Below are positions 1 to 10,484 of a stretch of DNA of 64,000 nt, piece by piece; within the stretch, counting starts at the first letter, position 1; each line of letters begins with the position of its first letter. The position numbers and the translations under genes were made by a program. The notes below the pieces were generated by a model. That model worked only from the letters and a program-made list of their open reading frames with translations, made no database searches and was not told the origin of the DNA. The stretch comes from Stenotrophomonas maltophilia (GTDB lineage Bacteria; Pseudomonadota; Gammaproteobacteria; Xanthomonadales; Xanthomonadaceae), in NCBI RefSeq assembly GCF_025642255.1, contig NZ_CP106759.1, forward strand, positions 647,501-711,500. The letters are read 5' to 3'.

Positions 1-358
1 GGCCATTCCGGTTGTCGATCGCTGGGGAGCGTGAGGGAGTGGTGGACGCAGTCTTGATGGTCACCCTGGTGGCCTTCAGCCCGATGGACCGGGCCGCGTC
101 GAGAAGCTGGGCCTCGGCAAGCCGGAACTTGGCATGCCAGACCGGGGACTCGACGAGAAAAACGAGGTGTTCCCCGTCCACATTGGCCAGCCGGCAACGG
201 CTGCGCAGAGGTGGCGGCAACTGGGGGCGCAACTGACGGTCCAGCGCGTCGAGCCACAAGGCACGCCGCAGCGGGTTCCCGCTTTTGTCCGCCATTACCG
301 CATCCAGTGCCGGTTTCGGCACGGAAGCGGGGCGAACGCTGGATTTCGGCTCAGACAT
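1..358 (-). CDS. dciA: DUF721 / DciA-family protein (partial, C-terminus off the window)
   Basis: The reading frame begins with ATG at 356-358 and runs open to the left edge, so only about the first 119 residues are present. The N-terminus (MSEPKSSVRPASVPKPALD) leads into a basic segment, then an LRSRCRLANVDGEHLVFLV and WHAKFRLAEAQLL region typical of the DUF721 fold, which resembles a KH domain. DciA proteins of this family help load the replicative helicase in bacteria that lack DnaC. It is divergent from the M23 peptidase, with 12 bases between the two start codons. This dciA - M23 peptidase - secA order is usual in Xanthomonadaceae. Family assignment is firm; the helicase-loading role is inferred from the family. 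Confidence 0.72.
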   Translation of the reverse strand, partial: MSEPKSSVRPASVPKPALDAVMADKSGNPLRRALWLDALDRQLRPQLPPPLRSRCRLANVDGEHLVFLVESPVWHAKFRLAEAQLLDAARSIGLKATRVTIKTASTTPSRSPAIDNRNG

Positions 359-370
359 GAAAACTCACTG

Positions 371-1324
371 ATGGCATTCAAAAAGATCGTAATCAAAACG
401 CGTGAAGGTCAGGCCAAATCGGCGCTCACGCGTTTGCGGTTCTATTTCGAGGACCGCCCCCGTGCCCTGCTGGGCAGCGTGCTCGGGGTAGGCTGCATTA
501 TCGGCTTTGCAGGCGGAATCGGCGCCAACGCGTTCAACGATTCGCGGCTGCAGGCCAAGGTCGACCGCCAGGAGGCTGAACTGGCCAAGGTCCAGCGCGA
601 TGCGCAGACCCAGGTCAACGCGTTGGCGGCCCGCCTCGGCGAGCTGCAGGCGCAGGCCACCCGCCTCAACGCCCTGGGCGAACGGCTGACCCAGATGGGC
701 AAGCTGGAAGATGGCGAGTTCGACTTCAACGAAACTCCCGGCCTGGGTGACGGCGATGCCGGCGGCCCGACCTCGGACATCCCGGTCAAGGATGTCAACG
801 CCGACTTACAGGTGCTGGAGCAGCGTTTCGCTGCTTCAGGCCGCCAGCTGTCGGTGATGGAATCGCTGATGTTCGATCACCAGCTGCAGCAGAACGCCGT
901 GCCTTCGCGCATGCCGATCCGCAACAGCTATGTCACGTCCGGCTTCGGCACCCGTGCCGACCCCTTCGGCCGCGGTGCCGCCACCCACAAGGGCATGGAC
1001 TTCCACGCCCGGGTCGGCGATCCGGTCATGGCCGTGGCCGATGGCGTGGTCAGCTTCTCCGGCGTCAAGGGCGGCTACGGCAACGTCGTCGATGTCGACC
1101 ATGGCAACGGCTACGTCACCCGCTACGCGCACAATTCGCGCCTGGTCGTGAAGGTCGGCGATCTGGTCCGTGCCGGCCAGGAAGTGGCCAAGGCCGGTTC
1201 CACCGGTCGCTCCACCGGCGCCCACGTGCACTTCGAGGTGTGGGAAAACGGCAACGTGGTCAACCCGCGCAAGTTCCTCGGCGACGGCGGCAACACGCCG
1301 GTCGGCCGTATCAGCCGCGGCTGA
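371..1324 (+). CDS. M23 family metallopeptidase (LytM/murein endopeptidase type), membrane-anchored
   Basis: A 317-residue protein. The start at 371 (MAFKKIVIKTREG) gives a basic N-terminus followed by one transmembrane segment (about residues 38-58). A coiled-coil stretch rich in A, Q, E and R follows (about 60-130). The C-terminal M23 domain (about 185-305) has the zinc-site sequences HKGMDFHAR and HVHFEVWENG. Such proteins cleave or regulate cleavage of peptidoglycan cross-links in the periplasm; coiled coil plus LytM also fits an activator of amidases (EnvC/NlpD type). Both expected metal-binding motifs are present, so an active enzyme is likely. It lies directly upstream of secA, on the same strand. 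Confidence 0.85.
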   Translation: MAFKKIVIKTREGQAKSALTRLRFYFEDRPRALLGSVLGVGCIIGFAGGIGANAFNDSRLQAKVDRQEAELAKVQRDAQTQVNALAARLGELQAQATRLNALGERLTQMGKLEDGEFDFNETPGLGDGDAGGPTSDIPVKDVNADLQVLEQRFAASGRQLSVMESLMFDHQLQQNAVPSRMPIRNSYVTSGFGTRADPFGRGAATHKGMDFHARVGDPVMAVADGVVSFSGVKGGYGNVVDVDHGNGYVTRYAHNSRLVVKVGDLVRAGQEVAKAGSTGRSTGAHVHFEVWENGNVVNPRKFLGDGGNTPVGRISRG

Positions 1325-1330
1325 TTCCAG

Positions 1331-1401
1331 CGCCGGGCATGGCCCGGCGCCACCCTCCTTGGGGTCAGATCCTTTCGCCACGGCGAAAGGGATCCGACCC
1401 C
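1331..1401. repeat. Two intergenic palindromes (GC-rich SMAG-like element plus GGGGTC...GACCCC element)
   Basis: Bases 1331-1352 form a GCCGGGCATGGCCCGGC-type hairpin related to the SMAG repeats found elsewhere in the window. Bases 1361-1401 form a longer stem whose outer arms are GGGGTCAGATCC and GGATCCGACCCC, with an inner CTTTCGCC/GGCGAAAG stem. The same GGGGTCAGATCC arm recurs after the mutT gene at 5389. Position just past the peptidase stop codon suggests they also serve as transcript ends. Confidence 0.6.
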
Positions 1402-1501
1402 TTTGCTCAACCCCGGTTTGCCGGATCCGGGCCGATCACGCCGCACGGGACGCTTGAAACCCCTCCCGGCCGTCCCAAGCTACAATGGGTGTTGCCATCG
1501 A

Positions 1502-1528
1502 CAGGGCGCCAAGCGCCCTGTTTCGTTT
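1502..1528 (+). terminator. Hairpin with T-rich tail in the secA leader (possible attenuator)
   Basis: CAGGGCGC and GCGCCCTG form a perfect 8-bp stem with a CAA loop at 1502-1520, followed by TTTCGTTT. A -10-like TACAAT lies upstream at 1481-1486, so the hairpin would be in the secA leader, about 70 bases ahead of the start codon. This is the shape of an intrinsic terminator placed before the gene rather than after it. Whether it attenuates secA is an inference. Confidence 0.4.
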
Positions 1529-1588
1529 GCGGCGGACGGATTCCCCAGGGAAGGCCGGGCGTCGTGTCCATCCAACCCGGTTCCTTCA

Positions 1589-4321
<2,733 letters not shown>

Positions 4322-4330
4322 CCGGCCACA

Positions 4331-4352
4331 GAGCCCCGCGAAAGCGGGGCTC
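4331..4352 (+). terminator. Stem-loop after secA
   Basis: GAGCCCCGC-GAAA-GCGGGGCTC, a 9-bp stem with a stable GAAA tetraloop, ten bases beyond the secA stop. The following TCTCCCGTTC is only weakly T-rich. Likely the 3' end of the secA transcript. Confidence 0.6.
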
Positions 4353-4423
4353 TCCCGTTCTGGGGCAGGAAAGTACGCGATCCGCGATTGCGCCGGTCCC
4401 CCTGTTGTAGGCATGCTCCCTGC

Positions 4424-5377
4424 ATGCCTTCCCCCACCCGATCGATCCATGTCGTGGCGGCCGTCATCACCGACGCCCGTGGCCGCGTGCTGCTCAACCG
4501 TCGTACCGAGAACCGCGACATGGCCGGCCTGTGGGAGTTCCCCGGCGGCAAGCGCGAAGCGGGCGAAACCTCCGCGCAGGCCCTCGTGCGTGAACTGCGC
4601 GAGGAACTGGGCATCGAAGCCGAGGTCGGCGACTGGATCATGGACGTGCCACAGCGGTACCCGGACAAGCACCTGACGCTGGAGGTGCGGCACGTCCGCA
4701 GTTGGAAGGGCACGCCGCGCGGTCGCGAAGGCCAGGCCATCACCTGGGTCGCGCAGGACAAGCTCGGACGCTACTCGATGCCGCCGGCCGACCTGCCGGT
4801 GGTGGCGGCACTGCGCGAGCCCGACTGCTATCTGGTCACCCCTGCACCGGGTGAGGACGAGGCCGGTCAACGGCAGTGGCAGGAACGGCTGCAGCGCGCG
4901 GTCAGTGGCGGCCAGCAGCGCATCCAGCTGCGCCTGCCGCTGCAGCATCCTCGCCGTCAGGCCCTGATCGAGCAGGCGCTGCGTGCGCACCGGCGCGGGG
5001 TGCAGTGGCTGCTGAACCGCGATATCGAACTGGCGCGCTCGCTGGGTGTCGGCGTGCATCTGGGCAGCGAACAGCTGTTGTCCCTGCAGGCGCGACCGTT
5101 GCCGGATGGGCAGCTGGTGGGAGCCTCCTGCCACGATCTTGAGCAGCTGCAGGCCGCACAACGGCTGGGATGCGACTTCGCCGTGCTTGGGCCGGTGCAG
5201 GCGACCGCCAGCCATCCCGAGGCAACGCCGCTGGGCTGGGATGCGTTTGCCGCCCTGCGTGCACAGGTATCGCTGCCCATCTACGCGCTGGGTGGGATGG
5301 CACGCGGCCAGGTCGCTGAGGCGCGCCGCCATGGTGGGCAGGGCATCGCCGCCATCCGCAGCCTGTGGCCGGAGTAG
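4424..5377 (+). CDS. mutT: Nudix hydrolase MutT fused to a ThiE/TenI-like domain
   Basis: A 317-residue two-domain protein. The N-terminal half carries a complete Nudix box at about residues 42-64 (G-x5-E-x7-REL-REELG-I) and the family signature WEFPGGKREAGE, as in 8-oxo-dGTP diphosphohydrolases that prevent A-T to C-G mutations. The C-terminal half (from about residue 165) resembles thiamine-phosphate synthase/TenI barrels, with conserved-looking stretches around GASCHDLEQL, DFAVLGPVQATASHP and ALGGMARGQV. This fusion is known in other proteobacteria; the role of the second domain is not established. The start at 4424 (MPSPTRSIHVVAAVI) is preferred over an upstream start at 4388 because homology begins there. 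Confidence 0.9.
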   Translation: MPSPTRSIHVVAAVITDARGRVLLNRRTENRDMAGLWEFPGGKREAGETSAQALVRELREELGIEAEVGDWIMDVPQRYPDKHLTLEVRHVRSWKGTPRGREGQAITWVAQDKLGRYSMPPADLPVVAALREPDCYLVTPAPGEDEAGQRQWQERLQRAVSGGQQRIQLRLPLQHPRRQALIEQALRAHRRGVQWLLNRDIELARSLGVGVHLGSEQLLSLQARPLPDGQLVGASCHDLEQLQAAQRLGCDFAVLGPVQATASHPEATPLGWDAFAALRAQVSLPIYALGGMARGQVAEARRHGGQGIAAIRSLWPE

Positions 5378-5388
5378 AGCACGCTCGC

Positions 5389-5442
5389 GGGGTCAGATCC
5401 CCGCGCAGCCGGGCTCTGACCCCATTGCCGGGATCGGACCCC
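5389..5442. repeat. GGGGTCAGATCC...GGATCGGACCCC inverted repeat
   Basis: The outer arms are the same as those of the repeat at 1361-1401, though the interior differs and contains an additional CTCTGACCCC copy. It sits between the convergent ends of mutT and the next gene, so it may act as a two-way terminator. Confidence 0.5.
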
Positions 5443-5448
5443 TAGCGA

Positions 5449-6027
5449 TCACAATGTGATCCAGAAACAGCCGTACTGACGTCGCAGTCCCAGCACCGTC
5501 GCGGCGCGGGTGGCGCTGCCAGGCAGCGTCTGCTCAAGCCGCAGGCCTACGGGATGGCGCGACGTGGAGGGCTCGGTCGCGGATCCGGCCAGTGCAGGAT
5601 CCTCGTCCTGGAGAAGGGCCTGTGCCTGCTGCGGATAGACCGGCACGACGTCCACCAGTGGCCGCCGCGCCAGCGACTCCAGCTGGCCGAGGATGCGCTG
5701 CGCGCCCGCGTCGGACACCGCCCCCCAGAGATAGAGTGAGGACAAGCGGTTCACGTCGTTGCCGGTGATGCCGGTGCGCAGGGCCTGTACCAGCTCGCTC
5801 AGGCGGCGCGGGCAGCGCGCCCCCAGCGAGTCCTGCGGCAGGTGGTTGCCGGCAGGAGCGGGAGGTGGCAGCCGTGATCGCGCGCCGATGCTGTCGCAGG
5901 GCCGGTCGGTGTAGACGCTCTGGCCTTGTGCATCGGTGCAGCGGTTCAGGCGCGAGGCCTGGCCGTGGGCAACGCCGGGCGCAGCGGACAGCAGCAGCGG
6001 CAGCAGCAGGAGTGAAATGGATCTCAT
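5449..6027 (-). CDS. Exported DUF4124-like hypothetical protein
   Basis: A 192-residue protein. It begins with a signal peptide (MRSISLLLLPLLLSAAPGVA, cut likely after AHG). Residues about 28-46 (RCTDAQGQSVYTDRPC) have the layout of DUF4124, a short periplasmic motif with paired cysteines and a Y-[ST]-D core. The remainder (about 60-190) is not recognised. It is convergent with mutT and upstream of metF on the same strand, with 40 bases between them; shared transcription is possible. No function is proposed. Confidence 0.6.
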   Translation of the reverse strand: MRSISLLLLPLLLSAAPGVAHGQASRLNRCTDAQGQSVYTDRPCDSIGARSRLPPPAPAGNHLPQDSLGARCPRRLSELVQALRTGITGNDVNRLSSLYLWGAVSDAGAQRILGQLESLARRPLVDVVPVYPQQAQALLQDEDPALAGSATEPSTSRHPVGLRLEQTLPGSATRAATVLGLRRQYGCFWITL

Positions 6028-6067
6028 CGACGCAGGGTAGCGCCGAATGCACGCGTGCAGCGTGCTT

Positions 6068-6895
6068 TCAGCCCCGCAGCAGTTTCAACACGGCCGTTGT
6101 CGGCTTGGCCAGGTTCAGTGTGTAGAAGTGCAGGCCCGGCGCGCCGCCTTCGATCAGGCGCTGGCACAGCTTGGCCACCACTTCGGCGCCGAATGCACGC
6201 ACCGATGCCGCGTCATCGCCGTAGGCCTGCATCTTGCGGCCGATCCAGCGCGGGATCTCGGCACCGCATTGCTCGGAGAAGCGGCGCAGCTGGCTGAAGT
6301 TGGCGATCGGCATGATGCCGGGCGTGATCGGCACGTCCACGCCAAGCCGGCGCACTTCATCCACGAAGTGGAAGTAGGCGTCGGGGTTGAAGAAGTACTG
6401 GGTGATCGCCGCGTCGGCGCCGGCATCGATCTTGGCCTTGAAGTGCTTCAGGTCGGCCAGGGCATCGGAGGCCTGCGGATGTGTTTCGGGGTAGGCACCG
6501 ACCTCGATGCGGAAGGCATTGCCATGTTCGGCACGGATGAAGGCGATCAGTTCGGCGGCGTAGCGCAGGTCGCCAGGAAAGCCCATGCCCGAGGGCAGGT
6601 CACCCCGCAGTGCGACCAGCCGGCGGCAGCCGATGGCGCGGTACAGCTTGAGCAGCTCGCGGATTTCCTGGCGGGTGCCGCCGACACAGGAGAGATGAGG
6701 CGCCGCCTCGAAGCCGTGGTGCTGGTTGAGATGGCGCACGGTCTCTGAGGTGTAGCTCAGGGTCGAGCCACCGGCGCCGAACGTACAGGACACGTACTCG
6801 GGCGCGTAGTCCTTCAGCTTCGCCGCGGCACGGTCGAGCTGGCTGCGCTGTTCGTCGGTCTTGGGCGGATAGAACTCGAAGCTGATGGCGGTCAT
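6068..6895 (-). CDS. metF: Methylenetetrahydrofolate reductase
   Basis: A 275-residue protein of standard bacterial MetF length. The start at 6893-6895 gives MTAISFEFYPPKTDEQR, with the family N-terminal SFEFYPPKT motif. Other family sequences are VSCTFGAGGSTL, ALRGDLPSGMGF, and FFNPDAYFHFVDEVRR followed by ITPGIMPI. It is an FAD enzyme reducing 5,10-methylene-THF to 5-methyl-THF, the methyl donor for methionine synthesis. It lies within about 11 kb of ahcY and metK, so three steps of the methyl cycle are clustered. It is divergent from the DUF3228 gene across 138 bases. Confidence 0.96.
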   Translation of the reverse strand: MTAISFEFYPPKTDEQRSQLDRAAAKLKDYAPEYVSCTFGAGGSTLSYTSETVRHLNQHHGFEAAPHLSCVGGTRQEIRELLKLYRAIGCRRLVALRGDLPSGMGFPGDLRYAAELIAFIRAEHGNAFRIEVGAYPETHPQASDALADLKHFKAKIDAGADAAITQYFFNPDAYFHFVDEVRRLGVDVPITPGIMPIANFSQLRRFSEQCGAEIPRWIGRKMQAYGDDAASVRAFGAEVVAKLCQRLIEGGAPGLHFYTLNLAKPTTAVLKLLRG

Positions 6896-7033
6896 GGCAC
6901 GGGCGATGGCGGCGGGTGCGAACCAGTATATCGCTTCATCAAGATGGATGTGCAATGAATGTGTGAAGCGCCTGCCGCGAAGGGGGAAGGGCGGGTACCC
7001 TGTGCCACTGAATTCCTGATCACGCCGCACACC

Positions 7034-7591
7034 ATGTCCATCGTCCTTACCGATTTCGCCCGTCCCCGCCTGTTCCCGCGCGTGCCGCGCGGCAACACCA
7101 TCCAGGACTGCACTGCCGAGCAGTTCGAGGCGTATCTCAACGCACACGCACCGCTGAAGGTGCTCGACGGCTACGCGCCGTTCTGCAAGCTGTTCGTCTA
7201 CGAGAACTGGACCAGCACGCGCTGCCTGACCGTGCCGGTCACCGATGCCAACCGCCACCTGCTGCGCAGCGGCTACGAAGCGCGCAACCGCGATGAGCTC
7301 CCGGTGCTGGTGCGTTGGTTCGAAGGCGTCGAATCGCCGCGTGCGAACTACCTGGTGGTGATCCTGTACAGCGCCGAGCAGCTGGCCAAAGAGGGCTCAC
7401 CGATCGATGCGGACTGGGGCATCGTCGGCTGCATCTACACTGCCGAACCGGAGGAGGTGCCGATGGCGCCGATCACGATGATGCGCAATGCGCTCGGTGT
7501 GGAGGAGGGGGGTTCCGGCGTGCCGCTGGACCGTGAGGCCTACCAGCGTTCGGTGGCGTTCTGGGAGAACAACGCCAACTGGCGGCCGTAA
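7034..7591 (+). CDS. DUF3228-family protein
   Basis: A 185-residue soluble protein starting MSIVLTDFARPRLFPRVPRG. Recognisable features are NTIQDCTAEQFEAYL, YAPFCKLFVYENWTSTRCL and ARNRDELPVLVRWFEGVE. No signal peptide or membrane segment is seen. The family assignment is from memory of this N-terminal pattern. No biochemical role is known to me. It is divergent from metF and convergent with the next gene. Confidence 0.6.
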   Translation: MSIVLTDFARPRLFPRVPRGNTIQDCTAEQFEAYLNAHAPLKVLDGYAPFCKLFVYENWTSTRCLTVPVTDANRHLLRSGYEARNRDELPVLVRWFEGVESPRANYLVVILYSAEQLAKEGSPIDADWGIVGCIYTAEPEEVPMAPITMMRNALGVEEGGSGVPLDREAYQRSVAFWENNANWRP

Positions 7592-7617
7592 GCCCGGTCA
7601 CGTGCGTCCGGCCGCGC

Positions 7618-8103
7618 TCAGCCGGAAAGCCATTCCCACCACGGGTAATGGTATTCGCGGTCGATTGCCTGCCAGTGCTGGCCGCAGTGTGCACAGGCGA
7701 CCATGTGGCAATCGCCCCAACCATCCTCGGCCTCCTGCAACGAGAGCAGCTGCATGTGGCTTTGTTCAATCAGGCGCCGGGGATCGAAGAACGGGTAGGT
7801 GGGGTTGAGCGCGCACAGGCAACCCTCGTGCGCCTTCCAGTAGCGCAATCGTCGCAGCGCCGCCTTCAGGTGCGCCTGGTTGCTGACCAGCATGCCGCCG
7901 AGTTCGACGGGCTGGCAGTGTCGCTCGATCAGGTCGGCGTGCGATGCCAGAGCTTCCAGCGAGGAGGGGGTGAACAACCGTGCAACCGTACGCGCGGCGT
8001 CGGTGATGCGGCTGGCGTCGCGCGACAGCAGATCCTGCAGCAGCACGTCGGCCTGTGCATCGTCGAGCCGGGGTATCGGCGCTGCGGACCACGGCCAGCG
8101 CAT
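7618..8103 (-). CDS. Conserved hypothetical protein with a CxxC motif
   Basis: A 161-residue protein whose start codon overlaps the ybaK stop codon (ATGA), so the two genes are probably translated together. It contains a helical middle region (ARTVARLFTPSSLEALASH) and a C-terminal CAHCGQHWQAIDREYHYPW segment. The CAHC pair plus an earlier CLC could bind zinc. It is unlike any family I can name. The overlap suggests a function linked to the YbaK-type deacylase, but nothing in the sequence shows which. Confidence 0.65.
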   Translation of the reverse strand: MRWPWSAAPIPRLDDAQADVLLQDLLSRDASRITDAARTVARLFTPSSLEALASHADLIERHCQPVELGGMLVSNQAHLKAALRRLRYWKAHEGCLCALNPTYPFFDPRRLIEQSHMQLLSLQEAEDGWGDCHMVACAHCGQHWQAIDREYHYPWWEWLSG

Positions 8104-8576
8104 CAGCGGGCCTTGCCGATGGCGGCGTAATGGCCGGCCGTAAGGCGCAGCAGGTCGGCCGGCGCCAGTTCCACTTCCAGTCCACGACGCCCGGCGCTGA
8201 CATGCAGGCTGGGCAACACCTGCGCACTGGCATCCAGGAACGTGCGCAGGCGCTTCTTCTGCCCGAGCGGGCTGATGCCACCGACCACGTAGCCGGTGGC
8301 GCGCTGGGCGGCGTCGGCAGCGGCCATCTCACACTTCCGGCAGCCGGCTGCTTCCGCCAACGCCTTCAGGTCCAACTGGCCGGCCACCGGCACGATCGCC
8401 ACCAGCAGCTCGTGGGTTTCGGTGCTGGCCAGCAGGGTCTTGAATACCTGTGCCGGATCGAGGCCCAGCTTGTCGACGGCCTCGCCACCATACGATTCGG
8501 CGTGGGCATCGTGCACGTAGCTGCGTACGGTGTGGGCGATCTTCTCGCGCTTGAGCAGGGTGATGGCCGGAGTCAT
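8103..8576 (-). CDS. ybaK: YbaK-type aminoacyl-tRNA deacylase (Cys-tRNA(Pro) deacylase)
   Basis: A 157-residue protein matching the YbaK/EbsC family: HDAHAESYGGEAVDKLGL, VFKTLLA, the lysine-containing VAGQLDLKALAEAAG, and YVVGGISPLGQKKRL. YbaK hydrolyses Cys mischarged on tRNA(Pro), acting in trans with prolyl-tRNA synthetase. The start gives MTPAITLLKREKIAHTV. It overlaps the downstream CxxC gene by four bases. Confidence 0.92.
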   Translation of the reverse strand: MTPAITLLKREKIAHTVRSYVHDAHAESYGGEAVDKLGLDPAQVFKTLLASTETHELLVAIVPVAGQLDLKALAEAAGCRKCEMAAADAAQRATGYVVGGISPLGQKKRLRTFLDASAQVLPSLHVSAGRRGLEVELAPADLLRLTAGHYAAIGKAR

Positions 8577-8635
8577 GGGCGCATCGTAGCGTGGGGCGAC
8601 GCGGCTGCCTTGACCGAGGCTGTTGCCATGATCTG

Positions 8636-8729
8636 GTAGCGCCGGACCATGCCCGGTGGCGTGGAGATCGTATTGCCTGCGTGTCGATGAGCAGGCGCCC
8701 TGTACCCGCCGGGCATGGCCCGGCGCTAC
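8636..8729. repeat. Inverted pair of SMAG-like repeats
   Basis: The first element (8636-8660) begins with GTAG and folds around CCGGACCATGCCCGG; the second (8706-8729) folds around GCCGGGCATGGCCCGGC and ends with CTAC, i.e. GTAG read on the other strand. About 45 bases separate them. Head-to-head pairs of this kind can form a long compound hairpin. They lie between ybaK and the ahcY terminator. Confidence 0.7.
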
Positions 8730-8746
8730 CGGCGTGCCGAATGCAG

Positions 8747-8771
8747 AACGGGCGCCCGAAGGCGCCCGTTC
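8747..8771 (-). terminator. Stem-loop downstream of ahcY
   Basis: GAACGGGCGCC and GGCGCCCGTTC form an 11-bp stem about 30 bases past the ahcY stop, with AGAAAG on the ahcY-proximal side. This is probably the ahcY transcript end. The run of T on the minus strand is poor. Confidence 0.55.
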
Positions 8772-8800
8772 TTTCTGCTTCCGTTACCCCGGGCGCGGCA

Positions 8801-10246
8801 TCAGTAGCGGTAGTGGTCCGGCTTGAACGGGCCTTCCACCGGCACGCCGATGTAGTCGGCCTGTTCCTGGGTCAGGGTGGTCAGCTTCACGCCGATCTTC
8901 TCCAGGTGCAGGCGTGCCACTTCCTCGTCCAGCTTCTTCGGCAGCAGGTAGACCTTCTTCTCGTAGCTGTCCTTGTTCGCCCACAGGTCGATCTGTGCCA
9001 GGGTCTGGTTGGCGAAGCTGTTGGACATCACGAAGCTCGGGTGGCCGGTGGCACAGCCCAGGTTCACCAGGCGGCCCTCGGCCAGCAGGAAGATCGCATT
9101 GCCGTTCGGGAAGACGTACTTGTCGACCTGCGGCTTGATGTTCACGTGCTTGATGCCCGGGTAGGACACCAGCGCATCGACCTGGATCTCGTTGTCGAAG
9201 TGGCCGATGTTGCAGACGATCGCCTGGTCCTTCATCGCGCTCAGGTGCTCGATGCGGATGATGTCCTTGTTGCCGGTGGTGGTGACGTACAGGTCGGCAC
9301 GGCCCAGGGTCGATTCGATGGTGTTGACTTCATAGCCTTCCATCGCTGCCTGCAGGGCGCAGATCGGATCGATTTCGGTCACGACCACGCGTGCGCCGTA
9401 GGCACGCAGCGAGGCGGCGCAGCCCTTGCCGACGTCACCGTAACCGCAGACCACGGCCAGCTTGCCGGCCAGCATCACGTCCATGGCACGCTTCAGGCCA
9501 TCGGCCAGCGACTCGCGGCAGCCGTACAGGTTGTCGAACTTGCTCTTGGTGACCGAATCGTTGACGTTGATCGCCGGAATCAGCAGGGTGCCGGCCTGGG
9601 CCAGCTGGTACAGGCGGTGCACGCCGGTGGTGGTCTCTTCGGAGACGCCCTTCCAGTCCTTGACCACGCGGCCCCAGTAACCCGGGCGCTCCTTGGCCAC
9701 GCGCTTGAGCAGGTTCTTGATGACCTGTTCCTCGTGCGAGGAGGAGGCGGTGTTGACCCAGTCACTGCCGTTTTCCAGCTCGTAGCCCTTGTGGATCAGC
9801 AGGGTGACGTCGCCACCGTCATCGACCACCAGCTCCGGACCGGTCAGGGTGCCGTCGGCCAGGGTGAAGGTGAGCGCGTCCAGGGTGCAGTCCCAGTACT
9901 CTTCCAGGGTCTCGCCCTTCCAGGCGAACACCGGGGTGCCGGTGGCGGCGATGGCCGCAGCCGCATGGTCCTGGGTCGAGAAGATGTTGCACGAGGCCCA
10001 GCGCACGTCGGCGCCGATGTCCTTCAGCGTTTCGATCAGCACCGCGGTCTGGATGGTCATGTGCAGCGAGCCGGTCACGCGCACGCCCTTCAGCGGCAGC
10101 TCGGCCTGGTACTTGCGGCGGATCGACATCAGGCCCGGCATTTCATGCTCGGCGATGTCCAGTTCCTTGCGGCCCCAGTCGGCCAGGGTGATGTCGCGGA
10201 TCTTGTAATCGCCTTCGGTGGAGAAGGTCTTGGCAACAGCGTTCAT
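8801..10246 (-). CDS. ahcY: Adenosylhomocysteinase (SAH hydrolase)
   Basis: A 481-residue NAD-dependent enzyme that splits S-adenosylhomocysteine into adenosine and homocysteine. The start gives [19 protein letters not shown]. Family motifs include [16 protein letters not shown], the [17 protein letters not shown] [16 protein letters not shown], the NAD-binding [17 protein letters not shown], and the C-terminal [10 protein letters not shown]. Length and end match bacterial AhcY proteins. A SAH riboswitch lies in its leader, so expression should rise with its own substrate. Confidence 0.98.
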   Translation of the reverse strand: MNAVAKTFSTEGDYKIRDITLADWGRKELDIAEHEMPGLMSIRRKYQAELPLKGVRVTGSLHMTIQTAVLIETLKDIGADVRWASCNIFSTQDHAAAAIAATGTPVFAWKGETLEEYWDCTLDALTFTLADGTLTGPELVVDDGGDVTLLIHKGYELENGSDWVNTASSSHEEQVIKNLLKRVAKERPGYWGRVVKDWKGVSEETTTGVHRLYQLAQAGTLLIPAINVNDSVTKSKFDNLYGCRESLADGLKRAMDVMLAGKLAVVCGYGDVGKGCAASLRAYGARVVVTEIDPICALQAAMEGYEVNTIESTLGRADLYVTTTGNKDIIRIEHLSAMKDQAIVCNIGHFDNEIQVDALVSYPGIKHVNIKPQVDKYVFPNGNAIFLLAEGRLVNLGCATGHPSFVMSNSFANQTLAQIDLWANKDSYEKKVYLLPKKLDEEVARLHLEKIGVKLTTLTQEQADYIGVPVEGPFKPDHYRY

Positions 10247-10284
10247 GCAGTAGCTCCGGTTGTGGGCGAGCGGGTGCTCGCATC

Positions 10285-10372
10285 TAGCCGGGCGCCGTTG
10301 TTACAGAGCCACCTCACCGAGCCTGGCCGGCCTCATGGGGGTCCGGTCGCAGCGCCCCTCGGGAGGGGAGAA
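10285..10372 (-). promoter_or_regulatory. SAH riboswitch in the ahcY leader
   Basis: Read on the minus strand, the leader has CCGAGGGGCGCTGCGACCGG, then CCAGGCTCGG, then CAACGGCGCCCGG close to the ahcY start. These three blocks, in this order, are the conserved core of the S-adenosylhomocysteine riboswitch: the GAGGNGCGYUGC element, GGCUCG, and the pairing CAACGGCGC strand. In this class SAH binding turns expression on, often by freeing the ribosome site. The start of ahcY lies about 40 bases downstream. Boundaries are approximate. Confidence 0.85.
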
Positions 10373-10484
10373 CGGCCATTATATCGCGCGCCCGGTGTTT
10401 CATCGGCGTGACCCAACCATCGGCAGATGGGCGCCTGTGCACGGACTGTTAAGGTCGGGTTTTAACGCACCCTCAGGTGGAACG

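Noticed and set aside
1325..1588. secM-like arrest peptide gene before secA
   Set aside because: No frame with a signal peptide or an arrest motif; the M23 peptidase occupies the upstream position.
8591..10411. Long plus-strand frame opposite ahcY
   Set aside because: Pure shadow of ahcY, rich in Val, Leu, Gln, His and Gly, and it crosses the SAH riboswitch.
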